This document shows, in pieces, positions 42,514 to 52,097 of a DNA stretch of 64,000 bases (its first letter is position 1; every line of letters begins with the position of its first letter). This stretch comes from Akkermansiaceae bacterium. Its GTDB lineage: Bacteria; Verrucomicrobiota; Verrucomicrobiia; Verrucomicrobiales; Akkermansiaceae. The stretch lies in assembly GCA_905182405.1 (NCBI GenBank), contig CAJJBQ010000001.1:1178001-1242000 (forward strand), written 5' to 3'. A program made the position numbers and the translations under genes. The notes beneath the pieces were generated by a model. It was not told where the DNA came from, did not search any database, and saw only the letters and a program-made list of their open reading frames with translations.

Positions 42514-45500
42514 CTATTCCGTAATCAGGTTCTTCACGCGAAAGAACAGCGTCTCAAATTGATTCGGAGAAACCAGGATTTCAGCGCTCGTGCTCGTGGC
42601 AACGGCGCTGACCAAATCAGGCACGTCGGTCCACGAGTCTTTCCGCAGGCTTGGGCTTTGTTGGACGAGGTAAACTTCTCCGGGAATGCTTTCCCAGGTC
42701 AGCAGGAGCATCCCGGGAGCGGGGCGACTCACCTCCAGGATCCCGAACGGAAGGATATTGGGCGCGCTAGGCGATGTGGTGGGGAGGGGGATGGGCGGGT
42801 TTCGCGTGCCGTTGGGAAGACGCCCCATGCTGACATCCGTTTCTTGGGCGCCAAACTCGACGGCATCGACGCGGACGCCATCGGCGCTGAAGAGGCCAAT
42901 ACTCTCCCCTGAACTGCTGAGTGAAAAGCTTGCGTGAAACTGGCCATTGCCGACCTCCTGTTGTTCGATGTCCCCATCAAGCCAGACAAAGAAGTATCCA
43001 CCGGGCTCGATCACAGAATCTGCTGGGAAGGTCCAGCGACCGGGGATGTTCAAGTCGTCGGTCAGAGTGTATCCCGCAAGGTTGATCGCTGAATCTCCAG
43101 CGTTGAAAAGCTCCAGCCAGTCTTCGAAGCGACCATCGGCCGGATCAGAAATCTCTGATTGGTTCGATGCCATCCATTCGTTCAGCACGATGTTGCCGCC
43201 CACCGGATCGATGTCGCCGGTGAACGTGACGGACAGGGACGCCGAGGAAAGTCCGGCCAGGTTGTCGAAGCGATCGAAACCCTCGATGAGGATTTCGCTC
43301 TCCGCCTGGAATAGTGGGATCTGGATTTCCCATTCATTAACATCCGTCCAGACCGGTGTCACGGGCAAGCCGTTGACTCTAATGGTCTTCACCGAAACCG
43401 CTGCGCTGCCTCGGACGACCAGCGGAGAAGAGTCCGTTTCAAAATCGAACGTTGCCGGAGTGAGAATCTCAAACTGAGCTGCGGCCTGACTTGCGAGTTG
43501 TTGCAAGATGTAATTCCGGCGCTGCCCCATGTAGGATTTGATAGCAGTCGGAGGTTGAATCGAACCGCCGAAACTCGCCCTCAAGGCGTCAAACTTGGGG
43601 TCAAGGTAAGCATCGACACGGGCGGCGATCATCGGCCCGTTGGCTGCCTCTTCGAGGGTGCGCCAGTAGGCGCGGACGAACTCGGGATTTTGGTACATCC
43701 GGCCGACGATTTTCGGGTCGCCATTGACGATGGGGAATAGAGTGTTGGTGAGGGCAAAGAGCGATCTCGTGGCACCGTCGCCGAGGCCGGATCCGGATCC
43801 GATATCGAGATCCCACATCATCAACTGCCACTGACCGTCAACGGGTTTGTAGGCATACATGTTTTGCCCGTTCCCATAACCGTAGCTATCCCAGTTGCCC
43901 ACGGTATGTTCGAAGGCAAAGGTTCTCATCCACTGCTCGATATCGAGGAGTGAACGGACCGATTGAGTGTAGGCCGCTCCGTCTTGGGTATCGAGGGTCT
44001 CCACCAATTGGAATATGCTATCGAACCGATTCACGGAATTACCGATCGCCTGCGGTGCCCAGTTCCAGCGGTAGCTCGCGGTGCGATGACTCCCCCCGGT
44101 GTCGGTGTAAGGTTGCAGGGTGGCAGCTTCTATCGCCGCGAGAACCAGATCGGTCGAGGCGTCATTGCCCTCGTATCGGATCTGCGCTTTAAAAAGCTCG
44201 CCGTCGCTGTCTCCCGGAAACCATTGCCGCAGCATGTCGGAGCTCGGTCTCTGGGTGTCTTCCATGACAGTTCCCCGGCGCACCCCGTTGACGATCACAG
44301 TCACGTAGCGGCGATGGTTGAATGGGAGGCCGAGTTGCGACGCCAGCCAGTAGGCGAACTGCTCGTGCTGGGCGGTATTGTCAGGTGTCCCGGTCAGGCC
44401 CGGCCACGAAAGAATGATCTTGGATGCACCGAGGAAGAGCTCGTCCCCGGAAAACCGGCAGGAGTAGTCGCATGGCCGACCGGTGGGACTATTGTAGTCG
44501 GGGCTGTTAAAGAAGCTGCCCGAGTAGGTTGCTCCGACATTGTAGATGGCGCGTTCTCCATTGGAGATAAAGGTCACATCGAGTGGCAGGTTGCTCGCCT
44601 TGGCCCGAGAACCTGCAATCCATTTACGGTGGGTGTCACGCGTGAACCAGAGACGGTAATCCCCGAACCCGTCCGTCGCCGCGCCGTCTCCAAATCGGAC
44701 AAGGCACTCTTGCTCCGGCACCTCTTCGGGAAATGTCCGAGCAGTGGGCGATAATTGGTGGCTGTCCATCGCTTCCACGGAAAACGCAACCATGCGTCCG
44801 GTGGATTGCCCGGGAATAGTGCCGGAAAAAATTCCGTCGTTGGCCCATTTGTCCGGAGCGATTCCATCGTCTACCATTTCAATAGCACCGATAGCACCAC
44901 CGCTGATGTCGACTCGATAGTTGAGGGTAACCTCTCCCACTCCGTCCGGATCGCTGACGGTGGCAGTCACCGTAACGGATTCGGAGGCATCGGGCAGAAC
45001 GGGTGAGTGCGAGACCTCGCGAATCACCGGAGGAGCATTTTCCTGCCACCGGCTGTTGCGCAATCCAGGCGATCCCAGGTCTGTCGGCAGCTGCGCCGTA
45101 CCGACCGCTTCCATGTAGTTTCCGTGCAGCCGGAGCAGAATCTCGGGATGCCCACGCAACCAGCGGATTTTGGCGCGCACGCTTGCTTGTCCGGGCGTCG
45201 CCAGCCCGCTCAAAATTGTCTGCCGGATCCGATTCGAATGGGTGTCGCCGCGGCCGGGAGATCTCACCAACAAGGCCCGGCTGTCGTTGCCTTCACCCGG
45301 AGCATCGACATAGATCGACCCTTCATGGTTTCCTTGAAATACCCAGTTGGCTGTCGATTCGAAATCGCCGTTCCTCACCCGGTTGCTTGATCCCGGTCGA
45401 AAAAGTTCGACGTCATCGACCAGCATCTCTCCCGCGCCCAGCAGCATGATCTGGAACGATCTCGGCGTGAGACCGAAGATTCTGGTGATGTCTTCAGTAA

Positions 45501-46989
45501 CCTCCACATCGGTCCATTCGGATTTTTGCGATTCATCGCTGTCTGCCCAGTTCGCGGCGAGGTCGTTGTTGCTGTGTGGATCGACCAATTCGAGGCTGCT
45601 ACCACCACCGTCCGCCCACCGGCTCAAGCGGCTTTCATCCTGATAACTGACCTCGTCAACCAAGAGGAGTGGGGTCTCCGCCGGATCCACGGGGACTTGC
45701 CAGCCCGCTGGTCGCAAGAGTTGTAAGGACTTGCCACTGTCGGACAATTTTCCTTCATAGTTTCCGATCGAGTTTGCGACATTCAGGTGGGGATGACTTT
45801 GTCTGAGCCGGGCCACGTCTTTGGCGATGACGAAGTAGCCGGAGGATGGAATGGAGGCGCCTTCAGGAAATGTAAAATTGATTCCTCCGGCAACCTGCCA
45901 CCCGCCGAGATTGACCGGATCTGGTGTCCGATTGAAGAATTCGAGGTACTCGTCTTCGGCCAAGCCCGAGATCGGATGAAACATGATTTCGTTGAAGACG
46001 ATCGTCGGCTCGATGGCCGGGCCGTTTTCGGATCCGGAGGTAGCGTTTGCCAGAACTTGCCAGTTTTCGGATCCATCGGGAACCCTTCCAAAACTCGTTT
46101 CGACATCGTTTGGAAGATAACGAATCGCATCGATTATTCTGGTGCCGTCCGGATTCGTTAGCCCGAGGAGGATCTGCCCTCCATCGAGCAGCAGGTCGGG
46201 GGCCTGTGCCTCGACCACGAGTCGCTCACCAGGCGCGAGACTTGTGTCTGGCTGGATGACGAAGGCGGTGTCGCGATTCACCGAGAGTCGCGCCCCCCCG
46301 ATCTCGATTGTTGTCTTACCGCGATTGAATATTTCGACAAAACCAGATCCAACCTGAGTTGGATGACCACCGACCTCATTAATTACCAACTGGCTCCGAG
46401 GATCTAGATCTGGCTCTTCGGCGGCTCCCGGGGAACCATCGATCGAGCTGCTTGCGGCCCAGGCCATTGGGTTTGACTCACCATGTGAGGGGCGAGCCAG
46501 GACCAGGGAATGGCCGAGACCATCGGCAGCGAGTGGCCAGGGCGAACCATCCATGTAGGACACTTCCAGCAACAAGGCTCCACCGGGATTGCGAAGCCGC
46601 AAGGTTTCCCCTTCGTTAGAGAGCTGGCCCTCATAGGGGCCCAGCACATTCTCGATTCCAAAGACGGCTTCCACCACAACTGGAGCTTTTGCCACAACGA
46701 GTAATCCACCCGCAGGGATAAGCGTGTCTGCGGGAAATTCGTAGTCCACGGCACCCGACAGGCGGAATCCGGAAATGTTTTCCTCCCACGGCTGCGAGTT
46801 GTGGAGCTCGATAAATTCACTTTCTATCCCATCTGGTTTCGCCTCCGGATGATACATAATCTCGGAAATGACAAGCGCGGTTCGTCGGCTGGATGGCCCC
46901 AGTGATTCACTTGCCACAATCACATTACAGAGGAAGAAAACAGACGTCGCAACGAACCTGATCGCTACGAGTTTGGAGCTGATAATCAT
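42514..46989 (-). CDS. Giant secreted lamin-tail-domain / CotH kinase-fold protein
   Basis: A 1491-residue exported protein with a signal peptide (IRFVATSVFFLCNVIVASES). Three lamin-tail domains come first (VISEIMYHPEAKPDGIESEF ~40; VINEVGGHPTQVGSGFVEIF ~200; VFNEIMFHPISGLAEDEYLE ~330). A jelly-roll-like region follows (VLVDDVELF-type residues near 520) and then an Ig-like segment. A CotH-type domain occupies about 770-1150 (RPCDYSCRFSGDELFLGASK; NHRRYVTVIVNGVRRGTVME; MYAYKPVDGQWQLMMWDLDI), and a fourth lamin-tail domain lies near 1260-1380 (IVLNEWMASNQSEISDPADG). CotH proteins are protein kinases in Bacillus spores, but activity in these large secreted relatives is not shown. No neighbour on this strand is close enough to be in the same operon. 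A cell-surface role is inferred. Confidence 0.9.
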   Translation of the reverse strand: MIISSKLVAIRFVATSVFFLCNVIVASESLGPSSRRTALVISEIMYHPEAKPDGIESEFIELHNSQPWEENISGFRLSGAVDYEFPADTLIPAGGLLVVAKAPVVVEAVFGIENVLGPYEGQLSNEGETLRLRNPGGALLLEVSYMDGSPWPLAADGLGHSLVLARPSHGESNPMAWAASSSIDGSPGAAEEPDLDPRSQLVINEVGGHPTQVGSGFVEIFNRGKTTIEIGGARLSVNRDTAFVIQPDTSLAPGERLVVEAQAPDLLLDGGQILLGLTNPDGTRIIDAIRYLPNDVETSFGRVPDGSENWQVLANATSGSENGPAIEPTIVFNEIMFHPISGLAEDEYLEFFNRTPDPVNLGGWQVAGGINFTFPEGASIPSSGYFVIAKDVARLRQSHPHLNVANSIGNYEGKLSDSGKSLQLLRPAGWQVPVDPAETPLLLVDEVSYQDESRLSRWADGGGSSLELVDPHSNNDLAANWADSDESQKSEWTDVEVTEDITRIFGLTPRSFQIMLLGAGEMLVDDVELFRPGSSNRVRNGDFESTANWVFQGNHEGSIYVDAPGEGNDSRALLVRSPGRGDTHSNRIRQTILSGLATPGQASVRAKIRWLRGHPEILLRLHGNYMEAVGTAQLPTDLGSPGLRNSRWQENAPPVIREVSHSPVLPDASESVTVTATVSDPDGVGEVTLNYRVDISGGAIGAIEMVDDGIAPDKWANDGIFSGTIPGQSTGRMVAFSVEAMDSHQLSPTARTFPEEVPEQECLVRFGDGAATDGFGDYRLWFTRDTHRKWIAGSRAKASNLPLDVTFISNGERAIYNVGATYSGSFFNSPDYNSPTGRPCDYSCRFSGDELFLGASKIILSWPGLTGTPDNTAQHEQFAYWLASQLGLPFNHRRYVTVIVNGVRRGTVMEDTQRPSSDMLRQWFPGDSDGELFKAQIRYEGNDASTDLVLAAIEAATLQPYTDTGGSHRTASYRWNWAPQAIGNSVNRFDSIFQLVETLDTQDGAAYTQSVRSLLDIEQWMRTFAFEHTVGNWDSYGYGNGQNMYAYKPVDGQWQLMMWDLDIGSGSGLGDGATRSLFALTNTLFPIVNGDPKIVGRMYQNPEFVRAYWRTLEEAANGPMIAARVDAYLDPKFDALRASFGGSIQPPTAIKSYMGQRRNYILQQLASQAAAQFEILTPATFDFETDSSPLVVRGSAAVSVKTIRVNGLPVTPVWTDVNEWEIQIPLFQAESEILIEGFDRFDNLAGLSSASLSVTFTGDIDPVGGNIVLNEWMASNQSEISDPADGRFEDWLELFNAGDSAINLAGYTLTDDLNIPGRWTFPADSVIEPGGYFFVWLDGDIEQQEVGNGQFHASFSLSSSGESIGLFSADGVRVDAVEFGAQETDVSMGRLPNGTRNPPIPLPTTSPSAPNILPFGILEVSRPAPGMLLLTWESIPGEVYLVQQSPSLRKDSWTDVPDLVSAVATSTSAEILVSPNQFETLFFRVKNLITE

Positions 46990-47106
46990 TGCTCGAAACT
47001 AGCGCAACTGAGCAGAGATTAAATCCTAAAAATCGGCCAAGAAGTTCCGCGAAATGCCCCTTTCAATGCTGCTGGAATACAATATTCCTAATAAGATATT
47101 CCATTC
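46990..47106. other. Upstream region of the lamin-tail/CotH gene
   Basis: AT-rich, with AATATTCCTAATAAGATATTCC as a short near-palindrome. It probably holds the minus-strand promoter. No gene seen. Confidence 0.4.
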
Positions 47107-47301
47107 ATGTCAGGCATTTTCAATCCAGTCCGCGCGGGAATTATGGAGGATTCCATGCTTTATGAATGGAGTGGGTATGGCTAAGCGACGGGTGAAATTC
47201 GTCGGGTGCGGCGCGGTCTTTGCAAGGCGCTGAGCCCTCTGCGAAGTTCTTGGGAGGTCAGATTTTTGGCGTGCTACCGATTGTTTTTATATCACGACGG
47301 T
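47107..47301 (+). pseudogene. 3' remnant of a REP-associated tyrosine transposase (RAYT/IS200-like)
   Basis: The plus-strand frame at 47107-47184 reads FNPVRAGIMEDSMLYEWSGY and then G and a stop. This is the well-known late motif of RAYT/Y1 transposases ('NPVRAG.V.DP..Y.WSSYG'). In a second frame from about 47190 the sequence continues RRGLCKALSPLRSSWEVRFL and ACYRLFLYHDG, which matches what follows in verrucomicrobial RAYTs. The HUH motif and catalytic tyrosine lie in the missing 5' part. This is a truncated, frame-shifted remnant. RAYTs spread short hairpin repeats, which may connect it to the 22.6-28.4 kb repeats. Confidence 0.7.
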
Positions 47302-47494
47302 ATGTCGATTGAGCCTGACCCGAGCCTGTCTCCATTTCAGATCGAAAGTAGGTCGCCGGAGACACCCCTAAATTTCTTTTTCACGATAAGATTTCCATGG
47401 ACCGCTCGGCAACCGCCCTGGTTTCTCATTTGTGACAAAGCAAAAACTTTCGACTACTGACTCAAATTGTCTCACGTTAACCCCTGGCTCCAAT

Positions 47495-48616
47495 ATGAAT
47501 TCCAAGCAGCCTCAAATAACCGAAGGCGTTGGTGTCATGTCAGGCACCTCATTGGACGGGCTGGATTTGGCGCACTGTCGCTTCGAGGAGAACTCTGAAG
47601 GTCAAGTAATCTGGAAGATTGTCTGTGCAGAGACCATCCCTTTGCCTGACTCTTGGAAGAAGCGACTTTCACAACTCCCTGAATCGAATGCCGCAACCTT
47701 TGCTCGCACCGACGTTGAATTGGGGCATTTCATCGGCGAACAGGTGGCTGAATTTGTGCAAGGTTACCAGCTTTCTCCGGGATTTGTGGCGAGTCATGGA
47801 CAGACGGTTTTTCATCAACCTGATCAGTGATTCACGTCGCAGATTGGCGATGGGGAAACTCTGGGCAGCCATCTGTCGTGTCCCGTGGTGAGCAATTTTC
47901 GAAACAAGGATGTGGCATTGGGAGGACAGGGGGCGCCGCTGGTTCCGTGTGCGGAACGAGCTTTGTTTCCAGAGATCGAGCTCTTTCTCAATCTCGGAGG
48001 CATCGCCAATATTTCGATCGGTGACTCCGCCTTCGATGTTTGTGTCTGCAACATGGCCCTTAATTTGTTGGCGTCACGGAGCGAACCCTCTCTCGATTAC
48101 GACGCCAATGGCCAAATGGCCGGAAAGGGCGCAGTGTCCCAGGATCTCCTGGAGGGACTAGAGTCTATCGAGTGGTGTCAAACATCTCCACCTCGTTCGC
48201 TGGGAGCAGAATGGTTTGAAGAGCAGTTACTGCCGATCCTGAACGATCCCTCACACTCAATCGAGGACCGGCTGGCGACCTATTGCCGACACATCGCTTT
48301 ACGGGTTCGTGATTCCTTGAAATCTAGCCAGGCAGCCGGTGAGATCCTGATTATCGGGGGAGGGGCGAACAATCTTTACCTGTTCAACGAATTGAAACAC
48401 GAGTTCGCTTCCATCGGTGTGTTGGTGCAAGTTGAAGTGGATCGTCAGGTGATCGATTTCAAGGAGGCCTTGTCTTTTGCCTATCTGGGTTGGCTGACAT
48501 TACAAGGTAAGTGCAACACCATGCCTAGCGTCACGGGTGCCCAAAGGGCCGCCGTTTCTGGAAGCATTCACTTGCCATCAGGGGGTGGTTTCCGCTTGAG
48601 TCAAAATCCTGTATAA
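47495..48616 (+). pseudogene. anmK: Anhydro-N-acetylmuramic acid kinase interrupted by an in-frame TGA
   Basis: AnmK phosphorylates 1,6-anhydro-MurNAc from recycled cell wall to MurNAc-6-phosphate. The frame from ATG 47495 to the stop at 48616 has 373 codons, the normal length, and all family blocks: GVMSGTSLDGLDLAHCRFEE, FVASHGQTVFHQP, SQIGDGETLGSHLSCPVVSN, DVALGGQGAPLVPCAERALF, FLNLGGIANISI and LIIGGGANNLYLFNEL. A single TGA (47828-47830) interrupts it between HQPDQ and FTSQIGDG. In relatives a glycine often stands near this place, so GGA to TGA is a simple explanation. Reading frame and composition are otherwise intact, so this is a very recent nonsense mutation or a sequence error. TGA ends several other genes here, so recoding is unlikely. 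Confidence 0.85.
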
Positions 48617-48693
48617 ATGGGTATTTGGTGGCCTTTAGCATGATTGGAGCGTCTCTGTCTGGGGTGGCCTTTATCTCGGTGCCGCAATTCTGA
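48613..48693 (+). pseudogene. Fragment of a sodium:solute symporter gene
   Basis: The frame at 48613-48693 overlaps the anmK 3' end and reads YLVAFSMIGASLSGVAFISV then PQF and a stop. This is the distinctive early membrane segment of SSS-family sodium:solute symporters ('L.A.GM.GTSLSGVTFISVPG'). Nothing else of the gene remains before the next gene at 48836. Symporters of this family often neighbour anmK in sugar-recycling clusters, so this could be the relic of a once complete MurNAc uptake and recycling locus. Confidence 0.55.
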
Positions 48694-48835
48694 TTCTGAT
48701 AAACTTCCAAATTATTTCCGACCAAGGCCCCAGCGATGGAAATGGAGAAAAAGACATCAGCGACATCTTAAGAAATACTCACGAATACAGTTGCTGGCAT
48801 CCGAATCGTCATATTTAAGGGGTAATTAAGATCTT

Positions 48836-49597
48836 ATGGACATCAAAGCACTCTGTATCTCATCAACCATCGATGAGCACGGCCCAATTCATGTTTACCA
48901 AACAAGAACCGGCCTAATTCTCAGCTTTGATGGGAAGATTTATCAGAGCTATATGAAGCTCAAAAATGTGAATGGATTAGCGCTTGATTACACTCAGGCA
49001 ATGATGACGGGTTTGCTATTTATCCCCGTCGTGGAAACCGCCACGATCATGGGGCTGGGCGCAGGCTCAATGGTGAAGAACCTGCTCAGTAGCTTCTCCG
49101 ACTTAAAGGTGCACGCGGTTGAATACCGTAAAGAAGTGGTGAAGGTCGCGAAAAAATATTTTCACGTGCCCGATACAGATCGCCTCGTCATTCATATCGA
49201 CGAGGCTGCGAACTATCTCAAAAACACAGACGTAAAAAGCGACATCATTTTTTCAGATCTCTACAGCTCGGAAGGGATGGATCCGCACCAAGTACACTCA
49301 TCATACTTACGCGATTGTAAAGATGCCCTCAATCAACATGGTATCCTCGTGCTTAATATCTGCCATACGGCACTGAAATCAGAGGAGGAGTTGGATGGAT
49401 TACTCGCACTCGAATTTGAGAACCGGCTCCTCAGTTTCGAAGTAGAAGGAGGCAATACGGTGGTGCTCGCCTTTAAAAACGAGATCCCCTCGATCACAAG
49501 AGAGGAGCTGCTTGCGAAAGCGCAATGCTTGCAGGTGAAGATGAACATTGAGCTGGAGCCTTATGCCCAACGATTCTGCGATGCGCAGGATTTATGA
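48836..49597 (+). CDS. Spermidine-synthase-like SAM-dependent protein
   Basis: A 253-residue single-domain protein with the Rossmann core of spermidine synthases and related methyltransferases. TIMGLGAGSMVKNLLSSFSD is the nucleotide-binding loop, VHAVEYRKEVVKVAKKYFHV holds the acidic residue that normally binds the ribose, and VIHIDEAANYLKN and IIFSDLYSSEGMDPHQVHSS correspond to motifs 3 and 4. The aspartate pair expected for a true polyamine aminopropyltransferase is not clearly present, so substrate is open. It is less GC-rich than the genes at 53-62 kb and shares this with the following U32 gene, suggesting joint acquisition. It starts 143 bp after the symporter fragment, with no operon partner directly upstream. 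Confidence 0.75.
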   Translation: MDIKALCISSTIDEHGPIHVYQTRTGLILSFDGKIYQSYMKLKNVNGLALDYTQAMMTGLLFIPVVETATIMGLGAGSMVKNLLSSFSDLKVHAVEYRKEVVKVAKKYFHVPDTDRLVIHIDEAANYLKNTDVKSDIIFSDLYSSEGMDPHQVHSSYLRDCKDALNQHGILVLNICHTALKSEEELDGLLALEFENRLLSFEVEGGNTVVLAFKNEIPSITREELLAKAQCLQVKMNIELEPYAQRFCDAQDL

Positions 49598-49670
49598 GGG
49601 CAACCGTCTAGAGGGCTAAGGGTGCCACGGCATCCTGTTTTCTAGTCAGTCGGAGCCAAGGTCTTGCTCC

Positions 49671-49793
49671 ATTGAGGGTGTTGGGTTATTTACCGGGCTT
49701 TATCGACCTTATTTGCACGCTCTTGAGTCAAACCCTGTTCAGGTGTGTGAAGTGAAATTGAAAACTAAAAAGGCACTCTACGAACCGTCATGA
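49671..49793 (+). pseudogene. Short coding-like stretch, possible 3' gene remnant
   Basis: One plus-strand frame reads IEGVGLFTGLYRPYLHALES then PVQVCEVKLKTKKALYEPS-like residues and a stop (40 codons), with normal protein composition and no start codon at its head. It lies in the 241 bp gap before the U32 gene. I do not recognise it; chance is a real alternative. Confidence 0.25.
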
Positions 49794-49838
49794 AACGGGT
49801 GAGTTCCATAATATAACAGAGAAAATGGGTTATCGAAA

Positions 49839-52082
49839 ATGAGTGGAAAATTGGAATTATTAGCGCCCGGTGGTGATGTTGAAGCTATTAAAGCTGCTAT
49901 TGTCGCTGGAGCCAATGCTGTCTATTGCGGACTGGATACCTTCAATGCGAGAAACCGGGCCTCCAACCTCTCTATGGATGATCTCTATGGCGTCATTAGG
50001 CTCGCTCATCAGTACAACTGTGAAGTCTTCCTGACTCTCAATGTCGTGATTTTAGAGCACGAAGTCCCAGTACTCGTAAAGTTGTTAAACCAAGTTGTGA
50101 ATAGTGGGATTGATGGCCTGATTGTCCAGGACATGGGTGTCTTTAATATTGTGAAGAAGTATTTCCCGACTCTTCACATCCACGCCTCGACCCAGATGAC
50201 GACTCACAATGAAGGGCAAATCTTATTTCTCGGGAAACTTGGGGCAAATAGGGTCAACCTTTCTCGAGAATTGAACCTTTCGGAAATTACGAAATTGACG
50301 GCCCTGGCCCATGAAAATAATATTCTGACAGAGGTCTTTGTTCATGGGGCTCTTTGTATCGCGTTTTCTGGACAATGCTATTCGAGTTCAGTGAGCGTTG
50401 GGAACTCTGGAAATCGTGGTCGTTGTAGCCAAGCTTGCCGCGATAAGTATGAACCCACCGCGGCCGGAAATGAGTATCCCCTCAATTTAAAAGATAATTC
50501 AGCGATCTTTGAACTTCCGCAGTTGATCGAGGCTAAGGTCGATTCTCTCAAGATTGAGGGTCGTATCAAAGGGGCTCACTACGTTTATACCGTCACTGAT
50601 ACTTGGCGAAAGAAGATCAATCGCTTTGTCGAATCGGGAGAGATTTCTGGTGATGATTCAAACTTAAATAAAGTCTTCAATCGAAGTTTCACCAGTTCAT
50701 TCCTAACGGGAAAGCTTTCCAAGGACATGTTCATCGATAGTCCAAAAGACTACAGTGCCAAGCATGCCCTTGAGAAAAGTGGGGCGATTACGGAGCAAGA
50801 GCGTCAAGGGGTTCAACAAAATCTCTATAATGAGAAACAGGCTCTCGGCGTCACTCTTGCTGATAAAGTAAAAGGCCTGAATATCGACAAGGCCAACTTG
50901 GTAATCTCAATCAAAGCCGAGATCGGTGAGAAGCTGGTTTTCGCGGCCCAAACAGGGGGGAGAGATTTTGTCGTTACTTCAACTTCCCTTCTGCGACCAT
51001 CCAAAGATTCCTCGATTACGGCGGATCTGCTGACGAAGCGTTTGAAAAGTTTTAATAACGAAAGTTACCTCTTAACGGCTGTCGATGTCTCCAAGCTCAA
51101 TGAAGGCTTGGGGGTTCCGTTCAAAGAGCTCACGGCGATGAAGAGTGAGCTGGCGTTTGTTCTGAACGGATCGGTCGAGCTTGTGCCCCCGGTCGAAGTC
51201 CCCAAGCTTTCACAAAATCCCAAAGTGGAAGCGTCTCCAAAACTCTCCCTTCTCATTAGTGATGAAAAAGATGCTCATCTATGTGATGTGACTGATGCGG
51301 ACATCTACTTTAAAATTCCAGAAAGCTTGAAAAAGGGCTGTAATAAATACAGCGAAATTCTTCTTAGGAACCCAAGGTTCATTCCCTGGTTTCCGGCCGT
51401 GCTGATCGGGAAGGATTATCTTGAAGCCGTCAGGATTTTGGAATTAACAAAGCCAAAGAGAATCGTCACTAATAATTCAGGCGTGGCCTATAAGGCCTTT
51501 GAAATGGGGGTCGAGTGGATAGCGGGGCCATTTCTAAATACGACAAACTCCCATGCTCTGATGGAGATGCAGGAGGCTCTTGATTGTAAAGGCGCATTCA
51601 TTTCAAATGAGATCAATCGTCATCAAATAAGGAATATTAGACGTCCAAAAAAATTCAAACTTCTCTATAGCATCTATCATCCAATCTTGATGATGACTTC
51701 TCGCCAATGTTTCTTCCAAAGAACCGTGGGCTGTAAAAAGGCAGCGATTGAAGATGACTGCATGTTGAGTTGCACAAAGGCCACCACGATTACGAATGTC
51801 AAAGGAATCTCTTTTGCGGTAGATAAGCAAAAAGGGGGCTACCCGAGTATCTACAATCACGAACAATTCTTAAATCTTGAAGCGGTGAGAGATTTTTCTG
51901 ATCTCTTTGATGAATTCTTTATTGATTTGACTGATATTGGCTCGGGATCAAAAGAGAAGTTAGATAAAGTAAGACTTGTTCGGGAATTTGAGAAGTTCCT
52001 TGTTGACGAGGATCAAACAAAAAAAGCCCTTTATGACATGGTGGAGGTGAAAACAAATGCTCAATACGTGCAGGGTCTTTAA
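49839..52082 (+). CDS. Peptidase U32 family protein, RlhA/YdcP-like with DUF3656
   Basis: A 747-residue U32 protein. The N-terminal MSGKLELLAPGGDVEAIKAA and IVAGANAVYCGLDTFNAR are the family start, and the U32 signature is complete: ILTEVFVHGALCIAFSGQCY with GNRGRCSQACRDKY supplying conserved cysteines. Residues about 380-450 fit DUF3656. A cysteine-rich C-terminal block (SRQCFFQRTVGCKKA, DDCMLSCTKA) could add metal ligands. E. coli RlhA, of this family, makes 5-hydroxycytidine at 23S rRNA C2501, so a 23S rRNA hydroxylation role is plausible. The extended C-terminus (747 against about 650 residues in E. coli) resembles forms I recall from marine gammaproteobacteria. Composition is less GC-rich than the flanks. 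Transfer is inferred from that contrast, not proven. Confidence 0.85.
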   Translation: MSGKLELLAPGGDVEAIKAAIVAGANAVYCGLDTFNARNRASNLSMDDLYGVIRLAHQYNCEVFLTLNVVILEHEVPVLVKLLNQVVNSGIDGLIVQDMGVFNIVKKYFPTLHIHASTQMTTHNEGQILFLGKLGANRVNLSRELNLSEITKLTALAHENNILTEVFVHGALCIAFSGQCYSSSVSVGNSGNRGRCSQACRDKYEPTAAGNEYPLNLKDNSAIFELPQLIEAKVDSLKIEGRIKGAHYVYTVTDTWRKKINRFVESGEISGDDSNLNKVFNRSFTSSFLTGKLSKDMFIDSPKDYSAKHALEKSGAITEQERQGVQQNLYNEKQALGVTLADKVKGLNIDKANLVISIKAEIGEKLVFAAQTGGRDFVVTSTSLLRPSKDSSITADLLTKRLKSFNNESYLLTAVDVSKLNEGLGVPFKELTAMKSELAFVLNGSVELVPPVEVPKLSQNPKVEASPKLSLLISDEKDAHLCDVTDADIYFKIPESLKKGCNKYSEILLRNPRFIPWFPAVLIGKDYLEAVRILELTKPKRIVTNNSGVAYKAFEMGVEWIAGPFLNTTNSHALMEMQEALDCKGAFISNEINRHQIRNIRRPKKFKLLYSIYHPILMMTSRQCFFQRTVGCKKAAIEDDCMLSCTKATTITNVKGISFAVDKQKGGYPSIYNHEQFLNLEAVRDFSDLFDEFFIDLTDIGSGSKEKLDKVRLVREFEKFLVDEDQTKKALYDMVEVKTNAQYVQGL

Positions 52083-52097
52083 TTCAAAAAGGTTGAT

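Noticed and set aside
47206..47460. An 84-codon frame before anmK, considered as an independent gene
   Set aside because: Its first 32 codons match the end of a RAYT transposase in a shifted frame, so it was treated as part of that remnant; the rest has no pattern.
47828..47830. TGA in anmK as evidence for a recoded stop (for example UGA read as glycine)
   Set aside because: TGA ends several confident genes in the window, such as the DUF1501 gene at 42275 and the DUF1552 gene at 58684.
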